From Paramarasmius palmivorus (Eukaryota > Basidiomycota > Agaricomycetes > Agaricales > Marasmiaceae), in assembly GCA_037176845.1 (NCBI GenBank), contig JAYKXP010000172.1, forward strand, positions 25,748 through 89,747: a DNA stretch of 64,000 nt. Reading direction: 5' to 3'. Position 1 is the first letter of the stretch; each line of letters opens with the position of its first letter. Shown here in pieces: positions 43,812 through 55,066 of this stretch. Below the pieces are notes generated by a model. The model made no database searches, was not told where the DNA came from, and was given only the letters and a program-made list of their open reading frames with translations. A program made the position numbers and the translations under genes.

Positions 43812-44584
43812 TCAATAAACGCCCGGAACCAACTTGTACCTCACCCGCCTCTGCCAGGTGACCCACTCTTCACCAAATTGCTCCATCATCATTTCATCCT
43901 CTTCATCGACCCTGGTACACAGCAACAGACTGGTAAAACCCATTATAATCACCCACGCTCCGACCAAGGCTACAATCGCAGGTTGCGACTGCATACGGAT
44001 CCACGTCCCATCGACGAGGTGGACCATAACAGTGCCAACGAAATTCATCATACAGCCGGTATAAGACGGGTGTCGAACGATGGAATACGGACCATGGGTT
44101 ATCAGCCTCGGCTTCGTGGATGGTGATTGGGAACGCGCACCTGCAGGGACAACTTCGAATGTGAATGTTCCTGCGAGGGCTTGGTAGCATAGGGAGCGAA
44201 TGATACCACCAGTGATAGAGAGAAGTGCTCCAATGAGAAAGAGGGAGTTGAGGCTGGTATCGTTGTTCAAGATGTATATGATTTCGTTGAACGAGGCGAG
44301 GTAGAAGAGTTTCTGTCGGGTCAAGTTAGCGATTGAATATTTTGCGAGTAGTTAATACTCACGCCTCCTAGTGGCGATAAGAAGTAGAATAGCACGAGAC
44401 GGAGAACCCATTCTCGTACTTCCGAAGTGAGAATGTTTTTGAAGGTTGGCCTCGGTGGGATCGTAGTAGGGGGTCCATTTGGTGGCGTAACAGTTACCCT
44501 GAATGCGACAGTCGAGAGGAGTAATAGAGACGCTTTGATTATGGACGTAGTATTAGACAACATGGCTTGTATGTTTGTGGTCAA
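43812..44584 (-). CDS. ICMT-like isoprenylcysteine methyltransferase family, paralog 1
   Basis: Two exons (44363-44584, 43812-44312), 723 nt, 240 aa; the intron is GTGAGT...CGACAG. Hydrophobic N-terminus, then TPPNGPPTTIPPRPTFKN, and a membrane core with FTFEVVPAGARS, LITHGPYSIVRHPSYTG (the signature SAM-binding HGPYSxVRHPxYxG of the ICMT/PEMT fold), RVDEEDEMMMEQFGEEW and a C-terminal YKLVPGVY. These are membrane methyltransferases with 4-5 TM segments. The canonical target is the C-terminal prenyl-Cys of CAAX proteins, but expanded basidiomycete copies may act on other lipophilic substrates (inference). Either of two Met codons near the start is possible. Confidence 0.88.
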
Positions 44585-46447
44585 CAGGAGATGACCCAGT
44601 CACTCAGAGCTATAAGCATTCTAGCCATACGCCACATGGCTGAGAAGAGACAAGAACCGTCTACTTAGCTCGTACTAGAGCCGCGGGATCTGTAGTGTCC
44701 TTGCCCGAGAAAAGCGAGATGTGTACCGCTTAGCTAGAAGAAATTCCGGGTTAGTCTTTGAATGAACTGCACAGACTCAACAGGTACAGCCGTCCAGTTC
44801 AAATAGGGAAAGGAATCGTAAAGAACACTAGACCTGAAGATTCGGGTGTCTTATCGGGAAGGAGATCCTGCTCGCGTTCGAGATTGGCTGTTAATGGTGG
44901 CCTGCCAGGTCCGAAAGAATGAGTAGCACCGTGACATATGATGGAGGCCCCTGGCCAGTGGTTACAGACTGGTGTTCCATGAGATGCTCAGAGTCGCGGA
45001 GCTCGTACAATCCTCGTATATCTCGGTCTACCTTGGACATACAAAGAGTTCCGGATACGCCGAGTCCATGCGCTCAAGTTCCAAACTGATGATCAAGGCG
45101 CCTGTGCTAGTGGCTTGGCTTTGACAAAAACACTGAAAGGGAGTGGCGTTATGTAACGTTGAATAAGTCCGAACTTCGCAATGAGTATGTCTTGTCCTCC
45201 CGAGTTGCAAACACCGGTTAGCTTGTATGAGTTTGATGCGAGCGTGCAGGACACTAAATAGAAGCATCCCAATCTAATCCGGTATAACCTCTCTGATGAC
45301 TGCTGTGGCGAGTTGAGTAAGATCCCTAATGATAGGGAAACTAATAGTAAGAGAGCTGCGAGGTCGGTAATGAATTGAACATACCATGATCGGGTTCCCT
45401 TGTTTGGAAGAAAACTACATATCCCCCCACCAGCTTCGGACATTCGTTTCAAGTCGTGTAGCGAAGAGAGGTTAAGTGTGCGAGTCGGAGCAAAGTCGGA
45501 GCGTGTCGCTTTCCCCCTGCTTTCCCACGGCCAACATCTTTGAACTTCCCTCACCTCTAGGACTTCTAAGTCCTTTCCTCGTGCTTTTGGACTACTACTG
45601 TGCCCATTAGACTCTCCGATTCTCAATGGACTTCAAGTTGTGACCTATGACTGCCGACTACCGATGATTCAATCCAAGGCACGGCCGAACACCAAATGAG
45701 GTTGAATTTAGTCGTATGGAAAACGAAACTGGACGATCAGATCAAGAATTAGGATATCGATGACGGGTGTGAGATCGTCGGGATTTGAGGTGTGTAAGGT
45801 ATCGTCTTTACTCTCACCCAGAGACTCACCGTGCATTGACAACAGGTCAACGGACTACTCGGGCTGCCTGGAATCATCTTCTTTTCTTTCCCGAGTACAC
45901 GGTATATCCATGTGTTATAAACACAATAGTTTCGAGATGATATATCCACATCATGTCGCAGTTGGGAAAGAGCGCTCGACGGGATACTCGGACTGGGATA
46001 TCCCGACATATACGGTCTACAATCTCACACAGCATGGGTCAAAAGGGCTACAATGGAAAGCGAAGTGTATGGCAAGCAACCACAGGGATCCCTATCTTCA
46101 AGCAGCATCGAAGCGGCCAGTTGAGCTGTCTCGTCGTAGGTGGCATTTCCTGGCCGATGAAGACTCCCCTGACGAGGTTCTAGGTCGAAATGTGATACAA
46201 GCCCTCCTTACCCATATCGAGTGTCAAGTTCCGACGGCTTATCCGTCTGTCAAATGCTCTCGTAGATGAGTCATGAGCGAAGGGTGTATTGGGCTTGCGC
46301 GTCGTCCTTGTGCGGAAAGCTGCCGCTTATGAGATGCAATTTGAAGGCATACGGTATTCGGCAGCCGCATAACGCCTTCAGGACTTTGACTTGCGCGTTC
46401 AGGCCTTTTTAACGAGGTCATCAGAGCGTTTTCTGCACACACTGAAA
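44585..46447. other. Gene-poor interval
   Basis: Several medium frames (for example minus 45093-45626, plus 45760-46269) have no domain, no splice logic and no homology between them. No RNA or repeat recognised. Confidence 0.4.
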
Positions 46448-46666
46448 ATGCATCCCGTCAAGACATTGGTTCCCGTCCTACTAGCCTCTTTGGCTGGTGC
46501 AGCCACCGTCAAACTAGGCAATACGACAATTATCGGAGAGGATATTACTACCAGAGGATTAGAGTTCTTTGGAGGTTGGTATAAGACCGTTCTGATCTTT
46601 GCGTCCAAGCGCTGAACTGTTCGTTAGGTATCCCCTTCGCGGATCCCCCTGTTGGGAAGTTGAGTC
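46448..46666 (+). pseudogene. 5' part of a carboxylesterase, broken by rearrangement
   Basis: Two exons (46448-46574, 46630-46666) encode a signal peptide (MHPVKTLVPVLLASLAGA) and the start of a type B carboxylesterase: TVKLGNTTIIGEDITT, LEFFGG|IPFADPPVGKL. The coding stretch stops making sense exactly after ...AAG TTG AG at 46666, in phase 2, with no GT donor following. The rest of the gene is not downstream. A 3' part beginning in the matching phase with LSPPTLKTELDV lies at 51776 on the opposite strand. Intron 1 (GTTGGT...GTTAG) looks intact. Confidence 0.75.
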
Positions 46667-47491
46667 CTTCCTGTTACATTGCACAGTGTTCACGGATGGA
46701 AGAACAGCCCGATAAGAACACCGACTACTTCTGACTGTCCAGTTACGATCGTCGCACAACTTGCACAACCATGTGGGTGAGCTGGAACGTCCGCAATCCG
46801 TCTTGTTTGGGGAAAAGGTAGTCTCCCCTAGGCAGAATCTCAACCGCTCGCAAGCTCGCTTGAAAAGGGGTTTTAGAACAGTGGGACAAACTCGCTCCTC
46901 GGACCTCGGTGTTCGTCTACGGTGACCATGGGTTATGGATCAAGCGAGCATGAGGCACCGTTCGAAGTAAGCTATTGACAGAACTTCTATTGGTTGTTCT
47001 TGCTTAATGAGGCTCTCTTCCAGGAAATCTGTCATATTTGACACCGACTTATCATACCCCCAGTCATCGGTGCCCTTATTTTCCGTTTGAAGACGTCGAC
47101 TCAGGTTCATCATTGCTCATTTTAGATCTGCTTATCCATAACGTCCAACGGGACGAGTGTGTTGGATTATGCTTACAATACACCTGGCTGACGTGCAGCT
47201 TCGTGTATACAAGCTTTTATCGTCTCGACTGGAACTATACCGCCTCCTTCCTGAGTTTCCAGGCTATTTCAGAACTGGGGCATCGCTCGGAAATTTCTCG
47301 TCGTATCGAGCACCACAGTATCATGCCAACTGTTCCGGTGGTTTATTTTGACAAGCACTATTCGCCTCCGTCGATTTTTGCTTCGGCAGCTGTTCCCCTG
47401 ACCAATGGTATCCCAGTTATCAATAAAACAAAGGTATTGCAGAAAACATACCTGTTATATAAAGGCGGTTTACTCACTTTGAAACAAACCA
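46667..47491. other. Interval right of the carboxylesterase break
   Basis: No gene supported. A long plus frame at 47038-47691 overlaps the methyltransferase exon in another frame and is treated as chance. Confidence 0.4.
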
Positions 47492-48236
47492 ATGATTCAT
47501 CGATTGGCAGTGAAAACCACCCTTATCTTCCTCTCAGCTTTCTCTTTCCAGGTGAATTGCACACCGCCGAATGGACCTCCCGCGTCTCTTCCCCCCAAAC
47601 CATCTTTCAAAAGTATCTTCACCTCAGAAATACGAGAATGGACCCTAACATTGATTTTATTTTACGTTTTCCCGCTCGAAGTGGTGAGTGACGATCATCC
47701 GCACACAAAGAATACTGCCTGTTAACGCGTCACAGAAACTGTACTGGCTAGTGTCACTCGGGGAAATCGTGTACATTCTACGCACGGGTTCAGAGTCCCT
47801 ATCACCTCTCTTCCTGACGGCAGCTTTCCTCTCAATACTAGGGGGCACGATTCGTTACCTGTGTTACCAGGCGCTCGCTGGAGCATTTACCTTCGAAGTC
47901 GTTCCTGCAGGAGCACGTTCTAAAACTCCAACAAAATCAGCCAAACTCATTACAGATGGCCCTTATTCTATTGTGCGGCATCCAGCATATGTTGGCGCTG
48001 TCCTAAACTTCCTTGGGAGTGCATTGATTCACGCTGCCGAGGGTTCATGGATTCATTCCACGCGACCAGCCTTTTGGGTGCTGGGCGGACCATGGACCCT
48101 TGTGGTAGTCATTGTTGGGGTACTGTTGTTGACGAGGGTTAATGAAGAAGACGAAATAATGCGGAAGCAGTTTGGAAAAGAGTGGGAGCATTGGAGTCGA
48201 CGTGTAAGGTATAAGCTAGTGCCGGGTGTTTATTGA
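47492..48236 (+). CDS. ICMT-like methyltransferase, paralog 2
   Basis: Two exons (47492-47683, 47736-48236), 693 nt, 230 aa. It shares the intron position with paralogs 1 and 3 and the whole layout: N-terminal hydrophobic helix, CTPPNGPPASLPPKPSFK, KLYWLVSLGEIVYIL, FTFEVVPAGARS, LITDGPYSIVRHPAYVG, RVNEEDEIMRKQFGKEW, YKLVPGVY. The SAM-binding GPYSxVRHPxYxG block is intact, although the usual H before GPY is D here, as it reads TDGPYS. Membrane protein. Tandem with paralog 3 and inside the inferred inversion. Confidence 0.88.
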
Positions 48237-48634
48237 GTCACATTGGCACAAGTCAAATACACTTTTCTGATCTCCGCAGTACTTACAGAAAGCACGACCT
48301 TCAAGTACATCCACGCATCGCATCTCTTGCAATGGATCGAGGACATATCGAGCCACTAAGTTGGTATCGGAACCGTGGTAATGTATCATTTAGTGATAAA
48401 TCTCCTGACCTTCTGGATCGTCGCCGTTCGGCATGCCTTTTGTCCATACTGCACTGAGGATAAGTTCTGGCACTGCTCGCCTCCACAGGCATGAGAAGCA
48501 ACGGGAAGCACGGTGTGTGGCGTAGCCACGGTCCGGTCTGAGTGGCAGTACTAGATGGGTGTCAATTGGGTCCTTGGGTCACCCCAGCTGTCATATATCT
48601 AGGGCACATATCTGAAGGCAAGGCATATCAAACC
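48237..48634. other. Spacer between ICMT-like paralogs 2 and 3
   Basis: No gene or repeat recognised. Confidence 0.5.
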
Positions 48635-49400
48635 ATGTTTGCAGCACAGGAAACACTAAAGCTTTTCAAAGCGCTCCTTGCTCTTCTCTCAGCCTTTGCT
48701 TTTGCGGTTAGCTGCACGCCACCGAACGGACCACCAACCATTCCCCCTCGACCATCCCTTCGGGACATAGCTTCTTCGGAGATGCGAGAGTGGATCACTC
48801 TGAATCATATCACATATATTCTGCCCGTTGAAGTGGTGAGTAAATCCAGTGGCCGAAATGACCCTATAAGATAACCGGAATTTTCAGAAACTCTACTGGC
48901 TGGCTTCGCTCAACGAGATCAGATACATCTTCCTTGAGGACTCGGTGCATCTACCTCCAACCTTCCTCACCGGTGCAATTTTATCCATCTTCGGTGGTAT
49001 AATCCGCTACATCACTTATAGGACGCTAGCTACAGCATTCACATTCGAAGTCGTTCCTGCAGGGGCACGCTCCAAGGATCCTCTGAAGCTAGCTAAACTC
49101 GTCACGCATGGCCCATACTCTATCGTTCGACACCCCTCATATGCTGGTACAGTCCTGAACCTTGTTGGGAGTATTATGGTGCACCTGGTCGAGGGGTCCT
49201 GGATTCGCTCAGAGTTATCCGGGGCACACGACGGAGTCAAGTTTTGTGTGTATACATGGCTTTCTATTATTTCTACGGCTTGCGTTCTGATCATGATGAG
49301 GATGGGACACGAAGATCGCATTATGAAGGGCCAGTTCGGTGAAGAGTGGATACAATGGAGTAGGAATGTCCCATATAAGATTGTTCCGGGAGTATGTTGA
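48635..49400 (+). CDS. ICMT-like methyltransferase, paralog 3
   Basis: Two exons (48635-48835, 48888-49400), 714 nt, 237 aa, same intron position as its paralogs. Landmarks: SCTPPNGPPTIPPRPSLR, KLYWLASLNEIRYIF, GAILSIFGGIIRYITYRTL, FTFEVVPAGARS, LVTHGPYSIVRHPSYAG, GHEDRIMKGQFGEEW, YKIVPGVC. It has a short insertion after GSWIR compared with paralogs 1 and 2. The start Met at 48635 was chosen because it begins the hydrophobic helix. Intact. Confidence 0.88.
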
Positions 49401-49750
49401 AGTAGCGATCAGGTAGTGATACAGGAATCAAAGCGTTCGTTAGTATCCCTGGGCCGTTTCCACGGGTACTTATCCCTTGTGCCACATAAAGGCCGAACGC
49501 AAATACAAAGGTCTTCTCTCTGCCTTTGCCAGTTTGTCACGAAGTAGTATATACTGAGATAGTTTTAGAGTTACGGTACAGCGGCTCTGTACAAATGCAT
49601 TGTTTATCTCAGTACTTCGATTCTTGCTCTTCATGACCGGCACCGTGCATACCATTCAGTGACGGAATATTGCTGGATTTGAATAGACGAACTTGAACTG
49701 CTCATTACGGTACGTATCCTGGAGGGAGATCAGCGTCATTAGATATATCT
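49401..49750. other. Convergent intergenic region
   Basis: Between paralog 3 (+) and the end of the carboxylesterase 3' part (-). Nothing else seen. Confidence 0.5.
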
Positions 49751-51776
49751 TCATGACACAGAAGATAAACCCACAGCAAGGGGACCGGTTTCGCTGCCAT
49801 TCAATTGTAAAAGCACCTGCAAAGCCAAGTCACTATACTGCGAAGTGATGCCTACATCGTGCCACTCACCGGGTTGTCGATGGTATATTGCGGCCAAATG
49901 GGTCCTGAAAGAGCAGGTCAATAACCTCGTTAGAATATTGGGAGGTAAGGGATGGCAAGGTACTGACGTTCGCTACCCAAACCGTCATTGGGATCCAGAC
50001 TCGTCGCAAACGAGACCCAGTAGTCGATTATTTGTTCGCTCGCTTCCGCTTCTGTGGGGGTTGGCACAAATGAAGGCGGGAATGACGCAAAGCCGAACAC
50101 ATAGGGCAAGTCACTGCCGTGGGCCACTGTTGAATGTTAGCTGCAGCACACGTCGAATACATAGCTTCGCTTACCTCCAAGTGCTGGAGAAGGGTTCATC
50201 TCAGGATACGAGAGCTGGTATCCATATATCTTAACGCCTTCTTGTGCAAACGTTTGTGTCCAAGATCTACGAGGGAATTGGAACATCAGATCCCCATCTA
50301 GCATGCCAAGTATAGTGAATCAAACAGTACACCGCTCCTAGTATGATGGGCCTTACAGATAGAAGACAGTCGCTTGTACTGAGTGCTCAGTCCGAACGTC
50401 TCGTTACCAGTGAAATACGGGGAACCGAGTGCGGGGATGTCTGGATACAACTCCAAAATGGTGTCCACCGCATTGACCAGGTCAGGAGACGAGCTGCCCG
50501 GGGAGACGGTTAGGTTCGTAAGCAAGCCTTCACGCAAGGCTGCTTCGTCCGCAATGTTGGTCTGCAGTGCAAATGTGGTGCCTAAGAACCCAAAATAGTG
50601 AGCAAGCACCGATCATTCGTGCGTCTAGTCAATGCCATACCTTCGTCTAAACAGTTACCTGCAATGAAAGGTATTTTTGAGTATGTTCCTTTCTTGAGAA
50701 TCTCAGAAGGTAGTCCAGGCAATAACCCTTCGGGTCCATCGAGAGTGGGGACCCAAGGAAACTGTTCTGTTGCTTGGACTAGTGAAGTCCTGATAGCCTG
50801 AAGGATATGGGTAGTATTAAGGTCATCTCTCCGCAAGCAATCAAAAGTTTGATTCTGGGGAGTATCCTTGCACTCGGGTATCGCAGCGACAAAAGTGTCC
50901 CAGTCGGCCTGACGACGTGTTGCGTTGAATGTGATTGTGGTACTAGCGATACCTGATTCGAGGATCTGTAACGAGGAACGTGAGCAAAATCAAAATATAG
51001 CGACCGGATATTCAGACATACAGCAGCTCTCGCGTACGTCTCAAGATGAGAGTTCAAGAACAGGGTCGATATCGAAATAGAGCCAGCGCTAATACCAAAT
51101 AAGGTCACCTATTCATAATGAAGATGAGAATCCAGACCCGCAAGAAATAGATCGAGAATGTACCTTGTCCTTATCACCTCCAAACGATGCAATATTCCTT
51201 TGAATCCACTCCAGCGCCGTCAGCTGATCTTTAAGGCCAAGATTGAGGGCACCGTTCTCAGCTGCCTCTGCACCAGCGGGGAAACCAAGAGGCCCGAGAC
51301 GATAGTTGAAGCTGACATATATCACTGGAGTACCCTATCAACTACCATTAGGCAAGGATCCAGTTAGAAGGAGATACGTGTCAGGCACTCACCCGAGCGA
51401 CGCTACGCGAAACAATCGTAGTGGCATTGAGATGTGGTGGACCATCGACTGTATGGACCGTTTTCAGTAACGTTTATCGTTACCGATAGGTAAAACGCAC
51501 TGATGAAACCTCCTCCAAAGAAATAGACCATCACGGGGAGTAGAGTGTCAGTTGAGGCGACACCGGCTGGCCGAATGACATTAACAAAGAGGCAGTCTTC
51601 AGCGACTGTAACATTTGACAAATCCTAGAAAACGTATATCACTACCTCTCTTTAATCTAGAGACAGGAAATGAGCTTACCACACCAAAAATGGGCACTTC
51701 CAGACACGAGGCTCCAAATGACGTCGCGTCGAAGGTAGTAACGTCCAGCTCGGTCTTCAGTGTTGGGGGGCTGAGC
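49751..51776 (-). pseudogene. 3' part of a type B carboxylesterase/lipase lacking its first exons
   Basis: Multi-exon. Read 5' to 3': LSPPTLKTELDVTTFDATSF (from 51775), DLSNVTVAEDCLFVNVIRPAG, MVYFFGGGFI|IDGPPHLN (oxyanion-hole GGGF), YVSFNYRLGPLGF, LKDQLTALEWIQRNIASFGG, VTLFGISAGSISIS (nucleophile Ser in GxSxG), RRDDLNTTHILQAIR, PWVPTLDGPEGLLPG, a late AHGSDLPYVFG block with the catalytic His, and a final NP|VLLQLNGSETGP to the stop at 49751. All typical of secreted fungal carboxylesterases. The first coding base (51776) follows a TTTCAG acceptor in phase 2, and no signal peptide or FFGGIPFA block lies upstream. These are found on the other strand at 46448-46666, so neither half should make a full enzyme. 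Confidence 0.8.
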
Positions 51777-52155
51777 CTGAAATCAGGATGGTGAAGGAGA
51801 GTGGGAGAGTTTCAAGGTGTTGACGCGTCAACGCCAACGCGACACAGTGCTTTACAAAAAACCATCACCATCCCAAAAGCACTCGGACTCATGCTCAGCG
51901 CTCAGCCTTTGATCCTCCTCGCAACACTAAAGCAGCCACTCATCACGAACCAGCACGAACCAGACTGCCATAACCATGTCTACTCTGCCTCCAACCTCTA
52001 TGACAATTGTCCACCTCGTTGACGCTCGTCGATGTGTAGACGCTGTTCAGCCCGTGTGACCTCATTTGAGCAGCTTCGTGGCTACTCGTAAGCTTTTACG
52101 CCGTTCCTCCTCGTTGACACTCTGAGCATACCTTCCAGAACCGTATTCAGCCAAT
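51777..52155. other. Breakpoint region and promoter of P1
   Basis: Contains the residual carboxylesterase intron end (51777-about 51810, minus), the perfect palindrome GTTGACGCGTCAAC at 51819-51832, and the upstream region of the first tandem paralog. No gene recognised. Confidence 0.5.
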
Positions 52156-54363
52156 ATGGCCTTTAATGGAACTCGAGGCTTGTCCATCGCCGGTAGTGCG
52201 ACTAACGTTGTGCATCGAGACCAGTACAATCAAACCAGCATCAACGTCCGAATTGAACGAGGAGCACGACGAATGGTGAAGCAACGGCGGGCTCGGAGGA
52301 AGGAGGCTGGGACTGACCTTGTTGACGAGGTGAGTAACCCGCTATTGTCGGTGAAGAGGCTATCCAAATACCGCTTGCAGTATCGCGAAGTTCGACTCGG
52401 AGATGTCTACAAGACCGAAAAGATACACTCAGAAGACATGGAGGAATCAGAAGATGACGAAGAGACTACCAGGGCGCTCATCACTGGCCAAAGGACGATT
52501 TACCACGCCAGGCTTTACGGAGACGACAAGAAATTTACGACCTTTATATATAGTGGAACCGATGCTTCAAAGGTCTTCCACGTTGTTCTTATCCAAGCCT
52601 TATTATACTCACTTTCAGCAGATATGGAAGACGGATTTCAAGAGGTATTCACAGTCCTTGTGAGTGACATTTCCCTATCACAACACATGCGCTAAATACT
52701 GTCGCTAGCGATGCGAACGTGCTGTTACAGCTCTTTGGCATAAATCGGTCGAAGATCCCTGCGCTTATCTTCTATGATGGTGGGCACCAGGGTTATCGCT
52801 ATACAGATGTTTTGCTTAACTGTGATCTAGAATGGATACCCATGGCTCATTTCTGTCGTACAGACAATTTCTGGACAACGTATTATGCTCAACTATTAGC
52901 TGTAAGTGTAGCTGGTTTTACACAAACAATGCACTTATACATCTCAGAGCCATATGGAATGCAATGATTGGGAACTCTGGTACAATACGCAAAGTGGTTG
53001 CTTCTCCTGCGGACCTAGTGCATCCTTCAGATGGCTTATAAAGCGAAGATATACCATTAAGGATCTTCGTTCCACAGGAGATATGCTCAAAGACGAGACT
53101 TGCGTTCGGTATCTCAGCAAATCGGGATCTCCTGGCCTTGACCAAGATCTGTTATCCCAAGCCTATTCCAGTTACGATCCCAAATCGTGCATCATGAACA
53201 GTCTCTTCGGCATCAAGCATCAGTGCTCTCAGGCTTGCACAAAGACATCGGTACCTGTGTTAGAATGGATGGAGCAAGGCAGTGGTCTTTGGCGAAGAAG
53301 CAATCTTCCCAGTTTCGTTCACGATGATGTTTCGGCCCTCCTGGACGACGTCGGTCTTGATGCTGTTTACTTAGGTATGAAGCACCGCCCGAGTGCCAGA
53401 GTACCAGAACAGTTCTGTACCTCTTGGAATGCGCCTCCTGATGGCGGGCTCTTTGATCGCAGGGTCTTGGAAGGTGGATCGACGCGGTGAGTATCACTTT
53501 GAGTCTTGGATATTGTATCAACATTGCTTAGATTCTACTTCTTAGGTTCTCGTTGAACTATGGAAAGCTACAGTCGGAAGGACTCGGGTTCTTATACACC
53601 GCCATCGTAGAGCTTGAGAAGGCGTGGTTATCCCAGGCTCACCATGTCTTCAGTGCTGAAGGAGACATCGAACATCGTTGTATGTCTGGCTCGCACACTG
53701 CTCTGAAATCTACTCATTCGCGATTAGGTCTGCTTGCTATGTTTCACGCAATACTAGATTTTGTCGACGAACCAGTGTCTCAAGCTGATGACACTGACGA
53801 GTCTGCTGCCACCCAGATATACCTTTTCGTTCGCGCGCCACCAAAATGGATCAAGGAGATAGATGTCTGGTTGACTGGTCCGGTATCCTTCTGGACATTT
53901 GACGAAAATGGCGCTACCCAGATGTCCGAGTTGACGCGTAAACGATTACGTCTGCCTCAAGTGGTATCTGGAAGTGGTCGTGTACGTATTTGGTCATGGC
54001 CAAAGTACGTATACGATGCACTTCATGCATGGCAAGTGGCGAGAGGTTTTGACCCGGCCACCATCGACTTTGCTCGTTCTCTTGGGTACCCAATATTCGA
54101 GCCCATCGCGCCAAGGGAGAGTCAATCCGATGTTACCGAAGGTGTGATGTTTCTTCAATTGACTTCGACAATGTTCTCAACTATGAATTCTTTGCAGACG
54201 AAGAGGAACCACAATCCATATCGACAGCAGTGGGTGCGACTGCCGAAGGTCTGTTGCTTTTCTGGTCAGCGTGGACATAATCTCAACAGTTTCGGTAGAT
54301 GCACCTTCCACAAAATTGTCGTGGTGGCAAGCTACATCAGATATCTGCGCATTTTCAATATGA
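52156..54363 (+). CDS. P1: tandem Basidiomycota-type family protein, copy 1
   Basis: Multi-exon (about 9-10 exons, exon 1 52156-52329). Starts MAFNGTRGLSIAGSATNVVHRDQYNQ, a Gly/Asn-rich leader of a type found at the N-termini of many Agaricomycete proteins. Then a strand-rich region YREVRLGDVYKTEKIHSED ... ARLYGDDKKFTTFIYSG; QLFGINRSKIPALIFYD; WIPMAHFC; a Cys-containing middle domain (DWELWYNTQSGCFSCGPS, CVRYLSKSG, GIKHQCSQACTK); AWLSQAHHVF; and a C-terminal block IYLFVRAPPKWIKEIDVW, TFDENGATQMSE, WPKYVYDALHAWQVARGFDP. It ends LSWWQATSDICAF. Splices at the 3' end (DVTE|DEEEP, ATAE|DAPSTKLSWW) keep frame. No enzymatic motif recognised; function unknown. Confidence 0.8.
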
Positions 54364-55066
54364 CTGAAAAGTTCCGTTCGATATAGTTGATTACTTTTGA
54401 ACTATGTTAACGTAGATCTTCTGTGAATCTGTACACGTTGAACAATACCAATCAGAGCCTACAGTACTTCACAGTTACGGATATTCCTCGTTCTTTGTTA
54501 TTTTGGCTTCACTTCGACCCCAGGGTTATTAGCCGCGCCGAATCGTTGCTGCAATGAAAGACGAGATGCTGAATTCGTGCTATGAAGCCTAACCCATCTA
54601 GCGAGGCGAAAGATGGCTTTAGGCCTGACCGGGACCGCGCGTGTACGCGTCCAGTCTCCTTCTCCCACCATGTCCCAGCCCAAATACGCAGAGTTCTGCG
54701 AATGAAATGGGCACGCGTTACTACCTCATCTTTCTTGCATCTTCCCCTTTACCCCCTTTCCAATTCTCAACCTTATCCACATATACTCGCCTGGTGTCAT
54801 CCCATTGCCAACTAAAAAGAAGAAAATGACACCCTTCTACGGCTTGGCACCAAACCAATATCATCCTCTTCACAGTGCTCACATCCCATGATCTTAATCT
54901 CGATCTCTCCGGAGAAGATTCGTTATCTCGCTCGTACCGGTTGACATTTGTGCGACCCAGTTGACTGTTTGAGCAACAAAGCATGGGCTGTTGGGCAAGC
55001 TATTTTTACTTGTCAACGCTGAAGAGGCCAGCACTTTTCCAACACTTCCATATTCCCTAAATCAAC
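54364..55066. other. Spacer between P1 and P2
   Basis: No gene or repeat recognised; holds the P2 promoter. Confidence 0.5.

Larger units (their letters stand above)
46667..51815. other. Inferred inverted segment
   Basis: About 5.1 kb whose inversion would rejoin the two halves of the carboxylesterase in phase and put ICMT-like paralogs 2 and 3 on the same strand as paralog 1. The left breakpoint is at the end of exon 2 of the 5' part (46666). The right one lies in the residual intron upstream of 51776, probably within 40-50 bp. A perfect 14 bp palindrome at 51819-51832 is close to it. Confidence 0.55.

Noticed and set aside
45093..46269. Frames of about 170 aa on both strands
   Set aside because: No domain, no hydrophobic or compositional signature, no splice consistency.
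47038..47691. 217 aa plus-strand frame
   Set aside because: Overlaps the first exon of ICMT-like paralog 2 in another frame; the methyltransferase frame is clearly the real one.
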